From: Hemicordylus capensis
Taxonomy: Eukaryota; Chordata; Lepidosauria; Squamata; Cordylidae
Assembly (NCBI RefSeq): GCF_027244095.1
Contig: NC_069657.1
Coordinates: 145,882,857 to 145,946,856 of the forward strand
Reading direction: 5' to 3'
Length of the DNA stretch: 64,000 nucleotides
Part shown: one piece after another, positions 11,214 to 22,602 of the stretch
Layout of the letters: every line of letters begins with the position of its first letter
Position numbering within the stretch: position 1 is the stretch's first letter
Position numbers and translations under genes: made by a program
The notes under the pieces: generated by a model
The model's database searches: none
The model's input: the letters and a program-made list of their open reading frames with translations, nothing else
Told to the model about the DNA's origin: nothing

Positions 11214-11652
11214 CTTATGATATCAAGCCCTACACAGCTTAGGCTCTGGGTATTTAAGAGAACGTCTTCTTCTTCGCCAGTAGCCCCACCACCCACTGAG
11301 ATCCTCTGGAGAGGTTTGTCTGCAGCTACCACCGGCTCGTCTGGTGACTTCTCAGGGACGGCCTTCTCTATTGCTGCCCCGAGGCTTTGGAATGCGCTCC
11401 TTGCTGAAATAAGAGCCTCCCTATCTCTGACAACTTTTTAAAAGGCAGTTAAGACACTTTTGTTCACCCAGGCTTTCAACCAGATTTACAGTTTTTAACT
11501 GTGTTAAATTTTAAATGTTTTTAATGTTTTAATGTTTTGATTTTGTTTTAATTTGTATTTTATTGTAAATCTCCCAGAGACATAAGTTTTGGGCAGTATT
11601 TTTAAAAAGGAAGATTGATTAAATAAATAAACAAATAAACAAAAAAAAATGC
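11214..11652 (+). mobile_element. L2 LINE 3' fragment
   Basis: Holds the C-terminal L2 region (CAAGCCCTACACAGCTTAGG, GGGTATTTAAGAGAACGTC, GCTTTGGAATGCGCTCC), the GTAAATCTCCCAGAGACAT 3' UTR block and an AAATAAATAAACAAATAAAC tail. The 5' part is absent, as is usual for LINE copies truncated on insertion. The same segment ends the L2 copies at 3370-3952 and 15554-16028. Confidence 0.8.
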
Positions 11653-11999
11653 TTCTAAGATATTCAGAGGTAGTTCGCGACTGAATACCATTTGCTGGGA
11701 TGCAACAGAAGGATCAGTCTATTACCTTTGTACCCTGTGGTGGGTTTCCAGAAGCCTTTGATTGGCCACTGTGAGAAACCTTTGCTTTGATCTAGCAAGG
11801 CTCTTATTTTATTTTTAGGATCACTTGTTTGGAAGTTTTTTTCTAGTAAGTTTATATCAACCAGCAAATAAGAAAAAACCTTGACCTGGAATATTGGCAC
11901 TAGATAGGCTGATGGTTCTTCTAGTCTCGTAGTTTCAAACCATTACCTACAAGAAACCTTTTTCATATTAATATGTAACCCCTGTGTGTCTGCTGTGGA
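11653..11999. other. No recognised feature
   Basis: No repeat, exon or RNA gene recognised between the L2 fragment and the dispersed repeat that begins near 12000. Confidence 0.4.
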
Positions 12000-12250
12000 A
12001 TATCTGCCTGCTGTAGAATCCAAGGAAAAGAGCTGTGGTATGTAAGGACAAGGCAAAGGGGTGGAATCAGGAATACAAATAGTTTAATGAAAAGATATTA
12101 TTTACAGAGAGGCAAGTGCAGACTGCTTTTCCGTGCCCTTGCTGCTGCCTGTTTGTTAGCCCTGCTGCCTCTACTCCAGGACATGAATACAAGTAACTAA
12201 AGCCCCATTCAAAAGCTGGCCTGGATCAAGGAATGGATTAACCAAAAACA
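12000..12250 (-). repeat. Dispersed repeat D1, copy 1
   Basis: The reverse complement aligns in order with 21998-22240: TTAATCCATT-CTTGATCCAG, GGGGCTTT-GTTACTTGTATT, GGGCTAACAAA, AAAAGCAGTC, TTGCCTCTCTGTA-ATAATATC, ATTCCTGATTCCAC, TTGGATTCTACAG. I estimate identity by eye at roughly 80 per cent. The ends do not match any family I know. Confidence 0.6.
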
Positions 12251-12354
12251 CCACACATGCCACAGAGGATTATGGGTACATTCACAATTCATGAAGGATG
12301 ATAGTTAGGTCTGTTGGGCCTGCCACCCTACCTAAAATGAGAGTCAGCCTTAGA

Positions 12355-15156
12355 TTCAATTCAATTTATTGCGGCCGTAGGCCATACAGAAAACATACAA
12401 AATAAGAAAGATTAAAAACAAAATATACCAACAATAGTATGGTACATAATAATAAACAGTAGCTCCTAAAATTTGGATCTTAAGCAGGATCTTAATCTAA
12501 TAGCAACATAGAAGAATTTCGCCACCACCTTAGTAATCTTGTTATCTCGATTCTCGAGACAGAAATTCAAATAAAAGGGGTCAGCTCTTCCTGGGAGATG
12601 CTCTAATAGGGGGAATATGAGCTCTTTCCTGGTATCAGAGTACAGGGAACAATGAAGCAGCACATGTAAAACTGTTTCAGGGAGGCCTGCACCACAGGGG
12701 CATAGGCCATAATCTGACGATCCCTTGTTAAATCTTTTTTCCAGAAGGGCTGAAGGCAACACATTCATGCGAGCCCTAGTAAAAGCTATCCTAAACTTTG
12801 GAAAGTGTAGGAAAGCTAAATATTTAGCAACGCTATTCCCCAAGGGGGGCATGATACCAAAAAATAGGGGGGAACAGATCCTATTTCCCCTAGAAACTAG
12901 ATTCTGGTGCTCAATGTCATGAAGGCGTTGTATGAGTGTAACCTTCGCCTTCTCATTTCCCATGAGTAGGATTTCAGAGGGAGATAGACCCATTTGCATT
13001 ATTTTGTTGTTAACACATGACAGCCAAGGACTGGGAAAGGAGTCTCTCCATAGAAACAGAAAATAGGAGGGCTCCTGAATATCCAAGCAAAGTTTGATCC
13101 ATCCAAAAGTAAGTTCCCATGCTTTAGAGAGAATAGTAAAAAGTCCAGATTCCAAACATAATGCAGAGTAGGAAACACACCTGGGTACCCCAAAGATAGC
13201 CCTAAGAAATAGTGACTGAACCGTTTCCATCTCTGGTGTTACTCCCTGGATCCAGAGTGGGACACCATAGAGTAATTGGGCTACAATATTTGCTCGAAAA
13301 ACTTGGAGGGCCATAGGCATATACTGGCCTCCTTTAGAATAGTAAAATCGCAAAAAAGCGTTAAGGGTTTTACGGGCAATGGAGATAGAATACAATCTTT
13401 GGGATTTCCAGTTAAGATTATGTTGGAAATGTATACCAAGATATTTAAATTTGTAAACCTGCTCGGTATTTTCCTTATTTATCGCCCACTTGTAAAGTTT
13501 CCTAGCTTTAGTAAAAACCAGGACCTTAGATTTCTCATAGTTAATAGATAAGTTGTTGTCATTGCAGTATTGGGCAAAGGCTGTCAGCAATCTAAGAAGA
13601 CCGAGTCGAGTCTGGGACAATAGCACCGCATCATCCGCGTACAGCAACACTGGCACACGAATGTCAGCCAATTTTGGGGCGTGTTAATCTATCTTTTCTA
13701 AGCACTGTGCTAAATCATTGATAAAAAGATTAAACAAGGTAGGGGCCAGAACACAACCCTGCCTGACCCCGCGAGTGATGGGAATTGGATCAGTTAATGC
13801 CCCATTAGGAGCATATCTGACTCAGATAGAGGAATCGACATGGAGCTGCATAATCAAAAACAACAGTCTTTTGTCCATCGAAGACTTCCCAAGCTTAGAC
13901 CATAATAATTCCCTAGGAATAAGGTCAAAAGCAGCTTTTAAATCCATGAAAGCTGCAAAAAGTCTACCCTTGGGAGCACTAGAATATTTACAAGCAAGAT
14001 GGTTCAAAATCATGCAGTGATCAAGTGTAGAACGACCAGCTCTGAAGCCTGCCTGTTCGATCCCTAGGATCTGCTGGTCAGAAATCCATGTTTCAAGTTT
14101 GGATAACAGGTAGAGGGCATATACTTTGCCCACTACCGAAAGCAGGCTAATGGGTCTGTAGTTAAACGGGTCAAGATGAGAACCCCGTTTAAAAATCGGA
14201 ACCACTATTGCTATTCTCCACTTAGCAGGGAAGATACCGGTACTGTTTACTGACGTAAACAGATTAGCTAAGACGGGGGCCCACCATTCCACATTGGCTA
14301 GCAAAACCTCAGGAAGAATAGCATCAGGACCTGGGGCTTTACCAGTTTTGAGACGGCTAAGCAAATCAACTATTTCATCTGACCCAACCGGGGGCCATAA
14401 GGGTAACACCTCAAATGAAGGTGACGCAGAAAGCTGCGTGGGTTGAGCATCATTATAAAGAGCATAAAAGTGGGATTCCCATGTTTTAGCTGGAATCCTA
14501 CACAACATATTAGGATGGTTTGTCACCGAAACAATTTTCCAAAAAGCATGACTGTCTTTTTGGTTTGTAGCCAATATTAACTTACCCCAGGTATTTTTTA
14601 ATGCCTGAGTCTTGGCAGATCTAAGGCTCCTTTTGTAGGCCTTCTTTATCAAAAAATATGTTGGTGGAAGATTGTGATCTGAACTCAATCTATAATCTCT
14701 ATGTATGCCTTTCAACTGATCACGCAGCCTCCTGCAATGCAAGTCATACCAGTTATTAGGTCGTTTCCCATTATGCACACAAGAAGGGTGTGGGTAGCTA
14801 GAGGGCGAAATCTTTTGAATCAACATACCTTCTAGGTCCTCATATGCAACAATTGCTTGTGGACCCGGTTGATCTAGTACAATTAAGTTATACAAATTAC
14901 TTCCCTCAGGGGAATCATATAAGGTATTCAACTCATTTTCAACTTTCTTTGACGACTTGATTTTACAGTCCAGCTTAGCTGATCTTTGCTCATACAGACA
15001 AGGGAAAGGGGTATCCCCCCTCACCTAAGGTAATTCAAGACAAGTGAGCATCGGGAGATGGTCACTAAAGATTTGCTCGCCCACCTCAAAAGATGTAACC
15101 TGGGGGAGCAGGGAGCAAGAAACCAAAGCGTAGTCGACTACACTACTCCCCTGCGA
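12355..15156 (-). mobile_element. Vingi/Jockey-like LINE, 5'-truncated, recent insertion
   Basis: A minus-strand LINE flanked by a perfect 13-bp duplication, AGTCAGCCTTAGA, at 12342-12354 and 15157-15169. The copy begins inside the endonuclease (DYALVS, then SDHLP), runs through a full reverse transcriptase and ends with a short 3' UTR and an ATTGAATTGAA tail. One frame stays open over about 2.7 kb apart from three stops, which with the clean duplication argues for youth. An APE-type endonuclease end plus a C-terminal Cys-His box points to the Ingi/Vingi/I/Jockey assemblage rather than R4 or L2. The exact clade needs a phylogeny. Confidence 0.8.
12466..15156 (-). pseudogene. ORF2-like endonuclease (C-terminal part) and reverse transcriptase
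   Basis: Reading down from 15156: the endonuclease C-terminus with DYALVS and SDHLPM; a linker; an RT finger with TGKAPGPDAILPEVL and FNYRPISLLSVVGK; motif A FMDLKAAFD; motif B GVRQGCVLAPTLFNLFIND; the catalytic box LLYADDAVLL; a thumb with FKYLGIHF; then a CPCG-x(7)-VLHVLLHC box typical of this LINE assemblage. All parts share one frame. Stops are TAG at 15025-15027, TGA at 13822-13824 (likely from CGA) and TAA at 13684-13686. The N-terminal endonuclease and any ORF1 are missing through 5' truncation. Confidence 0.85.
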
Positions 15157-15169
15157 AGTCAGCCTTAGA

Positions 15170-15553
15170 ATGCATGCCACTTTCCCCACTGAATTTGTGC
15201 ATTGAAAGTTAATGGCACAGGAACTGTTATTACACCATTACTGATCTTCTCTTTGAGGAACGTCCGAGATCTGCAGAATAAATTTTGAAAACCACTGTTC
15301 TAGTCTTAGCTGAAGAGCAGGGAGAAAGAAGGTTCTTTGACCCTCTTTCACTCATGTGAGGAGGTGTGCTTTCTTCTCCCCAGGAAAAGAGGAAATAGCT
15401 TGGCTATTTCTTCCAAACCACTAGAAGCTCAGTTGTGAGAAACTTGTAGAATATATTACAACTTGTGGAATATGGAAATTAGTGGAACACAGAAATTTGT
15501 GGAACACCAGTTGTCTCCCTTTGTATCTCTCAGTAGTTGTTCGCTATATGTAT
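15170..15553. other. No recognised feature
   Basis: A stretch with related phrases (CTTGTAGAATATATTACAAC, CTTGTGGAATATGGAAATTA) near 15440-15500, probably a small local tandem duplication. Nothing else. Confidence 0.4.
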
Positions 15554-16028
15554 AAGATCTACACTGGTTGCCGATAGGTTTCCGGACAAAATACAAGGTC
15601 TTCGTTATAGCCTATAAAGCCCTAAACCGCTTGGGCCCTGGGTATTTAAGAGAACGTCATCTTCACTATGAACCACATCGCCCATTGAGATCATGGCTCG
15701 TCAGGTGGCTACTCAGGGACGGGCCTTCTCCATTGCTGCCCCGAGGCTTTGGAACACACTTCCTGCTGAAATAAGAGCCTCCCCATCTCTTACAACTTTT
15801 AAAAAGGCATTCAAGACGCATTTGTTCACCCAGGCTTTTCATTAGATACTGTTTTAATAGTTTGGTTGTTTTTAATAGTTTTAACATTGTTTTAAATTTT
15901 AAATTGTTGTAATATTTTAAACTTTTTATTTGTTGTTTTTATTGTTTTGTTGTAAACTGCCCAGAGACTTGCATTTTGGGCAGTATACAAATCTGTTAAA
16001 CAAACAAACGAACAAACAAACAAATAAA
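15554..16028 (+). mobile_element. L2 LINE 3' fragment
   Basis: Starts at CTACACTGGTTGCCGATAGG and continues with the L2 C-terminal block (AAAGCCCTAAACCGCTTGGG, GCTTTGGAACACACTTCCTG), the GTAAACTGCCCAGAGACTT 3' UTR signature and an AACAAACAAACAAATAAA tail. Severely 5'-truncated. Subfamily close to the fragment at 11214. Confidence 0.8.
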
Positions 16029-16095
16029 GCTGCCAAGGGGACATGTGGCTACAATATCTCTGAACTGGGCCTTCCTCTGTGAGTAGGAGTCTTCA

Positions 16096-16245
16096 GAGCT
16101 ATCTAATGGTGCAGAGGGGAAATAACTTGCCTAGGGAGCAAGAGGTTGCAGGAGATGGCAATGGTAAACCCCTCCTGCACTCTACCCAAAACAACCACAT
16201 GGCTCTGTGGTTGCCAGGAGTCAACACAAGCCCGACAGCACCAAT
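16096..16245 (+). repeat. tRNA-derived SINE (group A), internally deleted
   Basis: Shows the head CTAATGGTGCAGAGGGGAAA and then jumps to GCAATGGTAAACCCCTCCTG and GGTTGCCAGGAGTCAACAC. The central block present in the copies at 704 and 44481 is missing. Sense orientation. Confidence 0.65.
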
Positions 16246-16795
16246 TTACTTTACTGTGAGTAGGAGACAGACTACAACGGGACTGGCACCCAGTGCCTCC
16301 ACTGCTGTTTCTGCCTGTGTTACAAATTCCCTGCGCAACCTTGGAGCGGTCACATATGTGTCAATAGGCATCAGGTTAGATCTTCATCTGTTGAGTGGGG
16401 ATAATCTCTTGTCCAAACACCAGCTTAAAATATTTCAAGTGCTGAATACTGCTCTGATGGAAGATGTTAACCTCAGAATAGGATCTTGTTGAATAGGCAG
16501 GGATCCACTTTGTGACTCAGAGTATTTGAGTGTGAACTCAGTGGAGTTAAGGCTGCACTGCATGACTCAGCCTACTGGATCCAGTTTTGGGCAAAATTTG
16601 GTAAGAACATTTGCACATGAGACCCAAGGCAACAGAATATGGGAGAAGACCATTCTTTTTTTCAAAGGGACTCTTCAGTGGCTGCTTGGTATCCAGAAAT
16701 TGACATTTGGTCAGCAGCCAACTTGCTGCACAAGTGCTTTATAGTGAAATAAATGTGCATTTGTTCTCATTTGTTGTGCAGAGTCTTTCATTCAT
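16246..16795. other. Possible very old MIR remnant, otherwise unassigned
   Basis: A phrase near 16385-16405 (CATCTGTTGAGTGGGGATAA) resembles the MIR core. It is too degraded to define ends. An ATTC-repeat lies at about 16785-16805. Confidence 0.3.
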
Positions 16796-16799
16796 TCAT

Positions 16800-17195
16800 T
16801 CATTCACACAACCATTCGCACCGGGAGTGGGGAGAAGATAGGTAGTGTCCTGCCTTCTCCCCCACATGATCCTCACCACTCCCTGGCTCTGCCGTGCCAC
16901 ACACGCCCACACAACCGGCACACACGTGATCCCAGAGCAGTGGAGGGTTGGAGGGAAAGCAGGCTGCTTCCTCCTGTATACCACAATGCAAGGGGCAAGG
17001 TGCTCCTTTGGCTGCTTCTCCTGCCTCTATGGAAGCTTGGACTGCTGGCAGCCCAAGCTTCTGCATGACCAGATGGTGAGGCCAGAGGCACACGCACATC
17101 CTCCTACCTCACTTCTAGCCCAGATTTTAAGCCCAGGCTACCCAGCAGAGGATCTGGAGTGATCCCAGCAGTTCTCACAACCAGCCCTACCCAGG
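16800..17195 (-). mobile_element. Non-autonomous DNA element Y, copy 1
   Basis: Its reverse complement (GCCTGGGTAGGGCTGGTTGTGAGAACTGC onward, in part) aligns loosely with 57873-58273. Shared segments are a TCATAAGAACTGCC-like block, a GAGGTA-GAGG-TGTGC block, GCATTGTGG and GGAGAAGATAGGTA or a close variant. No coding frame. It abuts the hAT-like element at 17203, which inserted at or near its end. Confidence 0.4.
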
Positions 17196-17202
17196 CTTCA
17201 GC

Positions 17203-17589
17203 CAGAGGTGCTGTAGCCCAAGGCCTCCACACCCCTAGGGGCCCCCAAATCCTCTTTAGTCTGTCCTAGGTGATGTACAAGGTGGCTGAGTGTGACTGTG
17301 ACCTGTGCCGGGTGCTTTAGAGACAGAGGGCGGCTCTGCATGTTAAAATGTTTCTGCTAATGCATATTTGCATCAATATACCGGTTATATATTCTTACGT
17401 TCTTGTGAGTTCAGTTGCTGTTTGTGCCCTCAAAAACCCACGTGTTAAAAATACACTCTGTGTCTGTCTGTCTGTGTGTAGGTGTAGGGGGATAATGCTT
17501 AACTTGCAGAGGGGTCTCTCCAGTTGCCGGGGGTGGCGGCTCCCAAGTCCTTTAGGTCCAGGCCCCAAAATTACATAGGTGCACCTCTG
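17203..17589 (+). mobile_element. hAT-like non-autonomous element N1, copy 1
   Basis: Left end CAGAGGTGCTGTAGCCC, right end AGGTGCACCTCTG: inverted termini starting CAGAGGTG. The interior matches 28412-28906 throughout, including GTGCCGGGTGCTTTAGAGAC, TTCTTGTGAGTTCAGTTGCT and ATAATGCTTAACTTGCA. The GT region is a short (TGTC)n/(TG)n here but long in the other copy. No convincing 8-bp duplication survives here. It encodes nothing and would have relied on a transposase in trans. Confidence 0.65.
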
Positions 17590-18616
17590 GTACAGCTCCC
17601 CTACCTGGGTAGGTCTGGCCATGAGAATGACCTCTGAGACTTTCTGTGAAAATGCCCCCAAATGGTTTGCAGTTGGTGGTGAAATATGGTTGCGTAAGAG
17701 TCATAGACACCTCTTGTATATATTTCTCACAATTTCACACCCCAACACACACACACACACAATCTTATTCCTGCTGCTCTTTGATGGTTACACAGTCACT
17801 CTCTCACAATACAGCTCCAGCCTGCAAATGTCCTCCTAGCCATAGCGTAAAGCTGTGAACACCAGGATACATTTTCATTTGTGCTATAGTAATGCTGAAT
17901 CCTTTGGGACATTTTCTTTTACACTTAACAAATTCCTGGGTGGCTGTGCATTCCTCCTGCGCTATGCTGAAGTGTATTTGGGGGCCAAGGGTGGAGATTA
18001 CAGCTGCACAACAATCCTGCACAGCCAGGCTGTCACCCACACTGAAGCTCTCTCTCCTTGCATCCACTATATGTTGATAGGATATTACCCTCTTGCCATT
18101 TAAAAGGGACTTGTGGAAGTATTTTACATAGGTTTAAAAAGATGCTATTGGCCATGTGTCACAGGATCAGGCTAATCTTGCAGTCTTCTCTCTGCTCTGT
18201 TCAGACATTGATGTGACTACCTACCGTACATAGGCCAAAAATGAGGAGAAATCAAGTCCTGATCAGTTGCTAAGACTGGAGTTCAGTTGCCACTATTCCT
18301 TTCTTTTTCTATTACTCTGTGTAGGCAAATCTAAAAGCTGATAGTTTGTTGTAGAGAAATACTGTAACTAAACTTGCTATGTCAAGTTTATTGCATGTAA
18401 GAGTCCTTGAATAGAACGCCTGATTCACATATGAGTTCAGACTTGAAATAGTCCTCCCAGCAGTGTTTCCATTTCTCTTTGGCAATGATAATCAGTGCCC
18501 AGAATTGAGTGGCAGTGCCCAAATGAAGGATTGTATGACCATCTTGGACACCCTTTTGAACAGTTTCATTTGATCACCCTTTAATAATTTTACATCACAC
18601 ATCCTGATTATTATTA
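17590..18616. other. No recognised feature
   Basis: Contains a short (CA)n tract near 17743-17760. Short frames only; no repeat or exon recognised. Confidence 0.4.
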
Positions 18617-19053
18617 TCTATATATTTATTTCTCCTAGGCATACCCATTGCTAATCTCATGCATGGCAGCACTCGCAAGAGTTTGCGAGCAGCTGCTGAT
18701 TAGCAATGGAGGCGGGGGAGAAAATAGGGATGCTGGCCGACGGCAGGTTGCCAGGAGCAGGTGGCGGGCCGGCTGCCTGGCCACCGCCAGAAGGTGGTGG
18801 TGGGCTGACTGACCACTGGGAGCAGCAGGTGATGGCGGGGCAGGCCAACTGCCAGGAATTGGCAGGCGGGTGGGAGGAGGTGGCGGGCTGGCTTTCTGGC
18901 TGGTCCGCCAGCCAGAAACTGGGGGCAGGTGGGGGGGAGAAGCAAGTGAGCGAGTGGGCAGGGGGAAGAAGCGAGCGGGAGGCGGAGAAGCGAGCGGGCG
19001 GGGGGAGAAGTGGGCCGGCAGAGGCACAGATGCTCTGTGCCCTGCCCAGCTAG
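18617..19053 (+). mobile_element. Helitron-like non-autonomous element, clean copy
   Basis: Fits the Helitron rules: begins TC (18617-18618) after an A, ends CTAG (19050-19053) before a T, and carries a 3' hairpin at 19023-19041 (GGCACAG, loop ATGCT, CTGTGCC) eight bases before CTAG. There are no terminal inverted repeats or target duplication, as expected. The interior is GC-rich (GGCGGG motifs) and holds a second palindromic patch near 18672-18690 (CTCGCAAGAGTTTGCGAG). No Rep-helicase frame, so it depended on an autonomous partner. The 5' part is shared with 22891 and 23980. Confidence 0.7.
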
Positions 19054-19289
19054 TTTAGAATATTTATATACTGCTTTTCAAGAACAACAACAAAAGTTCA
19101 TAGAGCAGTTTCCATAACAAAGGGAATAAGAATGTTGTCTACCTTCATACATACTATACCTCTTATTCTGCTTTATCATTGTTAATGTCATCTCCAAATA
19201 AGATAATGCAAACCCTTTGACAGACTTCTGAGAATATTGAATGGATTATGGTTACAAAGTCATTGTGTTATCTTGTTTAGATCCACATT

Positions 19290-20700
19290 ATCAGTTTTGT
19301 TATCCCTCATCCAGTCCATCACCGCCTCTAGGCAGGCACTTATGGGGCGTTATGCCTTTCTCCTGATGATGCCGACATGGAGAAATTGGTTTGAGTGTCA
19401 TCAGCATACTGATAACACCCTGCACCAAATCCCCTGGTCTGATTATTTCTGCCAGGCATTTCATGTAGATGTTAAAAAGTATTGGAGGCAATATGGAGCC
19501 CTGTGGGACACCATATAATAGTTCAGGTTTTGAAGAACAGCAGTCTCCAAGGGACACCATCTGGAATCTGCCCAAGAGGTAGGAACAGGACCACTGCACA
19601 GCAGTGCTTCCCACCCCCAACTCTCTCATATGCTCCAGAAGGATACTATGGTCAATAGTGTCAAAAGCTGCTGAGAGATCCAAAAGGACCAACAGATTCA
19701 CACTCCTTCTGTCTTCCTAATTGGAGATCATCAGACCAAGGCAGTCTTCAGCCCATAGCCGCGTGAATGCCAGTTTGAAATGGGTCTAGAGAATCCGTTT
19801 CCTCTGAGACTGCCTGGAGCTGGGAGGCCACCACCCTCTCAATTACCTTACCCAACTACAGAAGGTTGGAAACAGCCCTATAGTTGCTTAACTCTGTGGG
19901 ATCTGATGCAGGCTTCTTCAGGAGAGGTCTAATGATAGCCTTAAAGAGGTATCCTGCCCTCCCTCAGAGAAGCATTTATAATATCTACCAGGCCTTCTAC
20001 AACAACCCCCCTGCCAGATAATATAGACCATGTCAGACAAGGGATGAGAGAACACCGTTCCAAGCAGTTTGTCCACATCCTCAAGAGTCACAAACTCAAA
20101 CTGATCCAGCCTAACCACATGAGGCGTTGCTGGACACCTCTGCATCAGTCACTGAAGTAATTGTGGGGTCTGAGTCTAAGTCGGACAGAATACAAGATAC
20201 TTTATCCACAAAGAACTCATTAACATCATCCCAGCGGGTAATTGATGGTTCCAAATTCTGATTCAATGGGAAAGGGGCATGTACTAGCCCTCTCACAATG
20301 CACAACAGCCACTGGAGGTGAGCTTTTGGATGCAATATAGAAAAAAATAGCTTCTTTGCCACACATATTGCCTGAGCACAGGTCTTCAAGTGCACTCTAT
20401 GTTGTAATCCATCAGATTTGAGTCAAGTCTTTCTCCACTTGCGTTCTAGTTGTCTACCTTGCCACTTCAGTCCCCATAGTTCTTCCCTATACCAAGGGGC
20501 CAGTTTTAAAGCTGGTCAGAGAGGATGCTTAGGAGCTGGCCCGTCCTTAGGGTGGGGTGACCGGTGCGATTGCCCTGGGCCCTGCTCTTGGACGGGGCCT
20601 TGTGGTGGAGCACTCGCTCGACAGCCTCACTCCACTTCGGAGCTGTCTACTGTCCTGGTGAGTTTGCTGTTCCAGTTCTCTACCAAAGTATCAAAAGGAT
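19290..20700 (-). mobile_element. L2 LINE fragment (reverse transcriptase), antisense
   Basis: The minus strand encodes LLVLLDLSAAFDTIDHSILL, LLYGVPQGSILPPILFNIY and, upstream, DQFEFVTLEDVDKLLGTVF and FNEFFVDKVS, the same order as the L2 at 1008. The long uninterrupted piece is 19300-19701. The 3' UTR is absent on the left; the right part continues past a 100-bp insertion at 20539-20638. The exact right boundary is unclear. Confidence 0.8.
20539..20638. mobile_element. Small insertion in L2, probable hAT-type remnant
   Basis: The L2 text breaks at CTTAGGAGC and resumes at CTGTCTACTGTCC. The 100-bp insert is flanked by GGAGCTG at 20532-20538 and 20639-20645, a 7-bp direct repeat. It begins GCCCGTCCTTAGGGTGGGG, wording seen at ends of hAT-type miniature elements. 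The right terminus does not mirror it, so internal deletion is likely. Confidence 0.45.
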
Positions 20701-21628
20701 CCTGAAGTGTTGGGGTACCTCACACATCACCCCCTGGACCCACTCTAAGCCATCCTTCATTGCCCCCAGGCCAGCAAGTTGTGGAAGGAGCCAATGAAAG
20801 GGCCCTTCCTTTCACTGAAGCAGCTTCCAGATTCTACCAAAGGTGAGGATTCCAGTCAATGGCATGCACAAACACCTTGCGACATCATCCAAAGAAGACT
20901 CAGGTTCGAATAAATGGTTTGTATATATTCACATTTATATTAAATGTACTCATACATTTTACATGAAATATTATATTAAATACGGTTGTATGTTAATGGT
21001 TTTAAATATTTACATTTATATGAAATATACATTTAAGGTAGGGAGATTAAGCATCAGGAAAAGCTTCCACTTTTTTTCTGCCATCTCTTAGAAGTTTACT
21101 TATTTTCTGCTATCTTAGCCATTCTGTAATTCTGGTTTTGGACAAAGCTTCAGGGGGGTTCACTACTAATCCATTTTCCAGTTATGAGGAACTCCGCAGC
21201 TGTTAACAAATTCCAAATAATTCCATAATATTTCATAGCTAGAAAACCATCTATATAGCCCAGTAAAATGAGTAAGGGATTTAAGATCATGGCAAAAGTC
21301 ATTCACCAGTTAAATCACATAAGGATCTTTCTCCAGAACAGCCTTCTTTTTGAATAGGCTCACCAAGAAGTGTGGAAAAAGTCAGCACCTGGCTGGGCAC
21401 ATCTCCAAAAAGTATGACTTGCATTGCTATAAAATTTGGATAAATGGACAGAGTTCATATACCAAACATATATATTATAGTGGCTCTCTTAAAGATTAAT
21501 ACAAAGGAATGAAGCTGGGTCAATGGTACAAATAGAATGCCAGATGTTTTGAGGGATCAAGTTCCCAAGCTCCTTTTCCCACCCACTTTTGAATGCATTC
21601 CCTCAGGACTCACCTAAAGACAGAAGCA
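20701..21628. other. Uncertain L2 edge, then AT-rich unassigned DNA
   Basis: 20701-20860 may still be L2 5' sequence. Beyond that, 20900-21050 holds several ATTTATAT-AAAT-TACAT variants, and the rest shows nothing recognisable. Confidence 0.35.
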
Positions 21629-21985
21629 AGTTAAGAACACAGAAACATAAGAACAGCCCTGCTGGATCAGGCACAAGGCCCATCTAGTCCAGCATCCTGT
21701 TTCACACAGTGGCCCACCAGATGCCTCTGGGGAGCCCACAGGCAAGAGGTATGTGCATGCCCTGCCCTCTCTCCTGCTGTTGTTCCCCTGCAACTGGTAT
21801 TGAGAGGCATCATGCCTCTGAAGCTGGAGATGGCCCACAGCTACCAGACTAGTAGCCATTGATAGACTTGTCCACTGATAGACCTGTCCGTTGATAGAAT
21901 CTGTCTAAGCCCCTTTTGAAGCCATCCAAACTGGTGGCCATCACCACATTGCATGGCAAGGAATTCCAACACTTAATTATGCACT
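21629..21985 (-). mobile_element. CR1 LINE 3' end, antisense
   Basis: Begins with the CR1 3' tail in reverse (CATAAGAACAGCCCTGCTGG, CATCTAGTCCAGCATCCTGT), passes through the 3' UTR (CTGCAACTGGTATTGAGAGG) and reaches the last codons of the RT ORF, SLDGFKRGLDRF on the minus strand. Truncated at its 5' side. Confidence 0.8.
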
Positions 21986-21997
21986 GTTATTATTGTG

Positions 21998-22240
21998 GGT
22001 TTTAAAAAAATTAATCCATTGCTTGATCCAGGTCAGCTTTTGCATGGGGCTTTGGTTACTTGTATTCCAATCCTGGTGGAGGTGGGGCTAACAAATAGCC
22101 AGCAGCAAGAGCCTGAAAAAGCAGTCCACATTTGCCTCTCTGTACATAATATCTATTTCACTGAACTATTAATATTCCTGATTCCACTCCACTGCCTTGT
22201 CCTTGCATGCCACAACTTTCCTCCCCTTGGATTCTACAGT
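21998..22240 (+). repeat. Dispersed repeat D1, copy 2
   Basis: Opposite-orientation relative of 12000-12250, sharing at least seven ordered blocks. It starts directly after the CR1 piece and ends near GGATTCTACAGTTATAAAAT. A 189-residue frame (21995-22564) overlaps it but shows no domain, and the repeat itself is found antisense elsewhere, so I do not call it coding. Confidence 0.6.
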
Positions 22241-22602
22241 TATAAAATGTCAACAGGTACCCCTTTTCAGCTCTGTTGTTACATAGAAATCATTCCAACT
22301 GACAATTTTATGCAATTTTTGCAGGAGACCCAAAGACTTTCCGTCCAAGATCATCTTTGGCAGGAGTCACATTTTCTCAATGTTCAAACAAGATTTTGTC
22401 ACAGGAAATATATTTACATCCACCTGCTCCAGAGTGAGCACACCTTTTGTGACTCACAGTACTGTGTGGAATATGAGAATGCAAATTTCTTGAACACCTA
22501 TTGGGTAGTGCCTGTAACATCAATGAGTGGCATATGTCCCTTGATCTCCTTTGCCATTTTGTAAACATTTAAAAACATACATTTTTAAAAACCCTATATA
22601 TA
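22241..22602. other. No recognised feature
   Basis: Open in one plus frame (the end of the 189-residue frame), with no recognisable protein family. Could be the rest of the D1 element. Confidence 0.3.

Noticed and set aside
21995-22564. 189-residue open frame
   Set aside because: Overlaps a dispersed repeat found antisense elsewhere, no recognisable domain, hydrophobic-rich by composition only.
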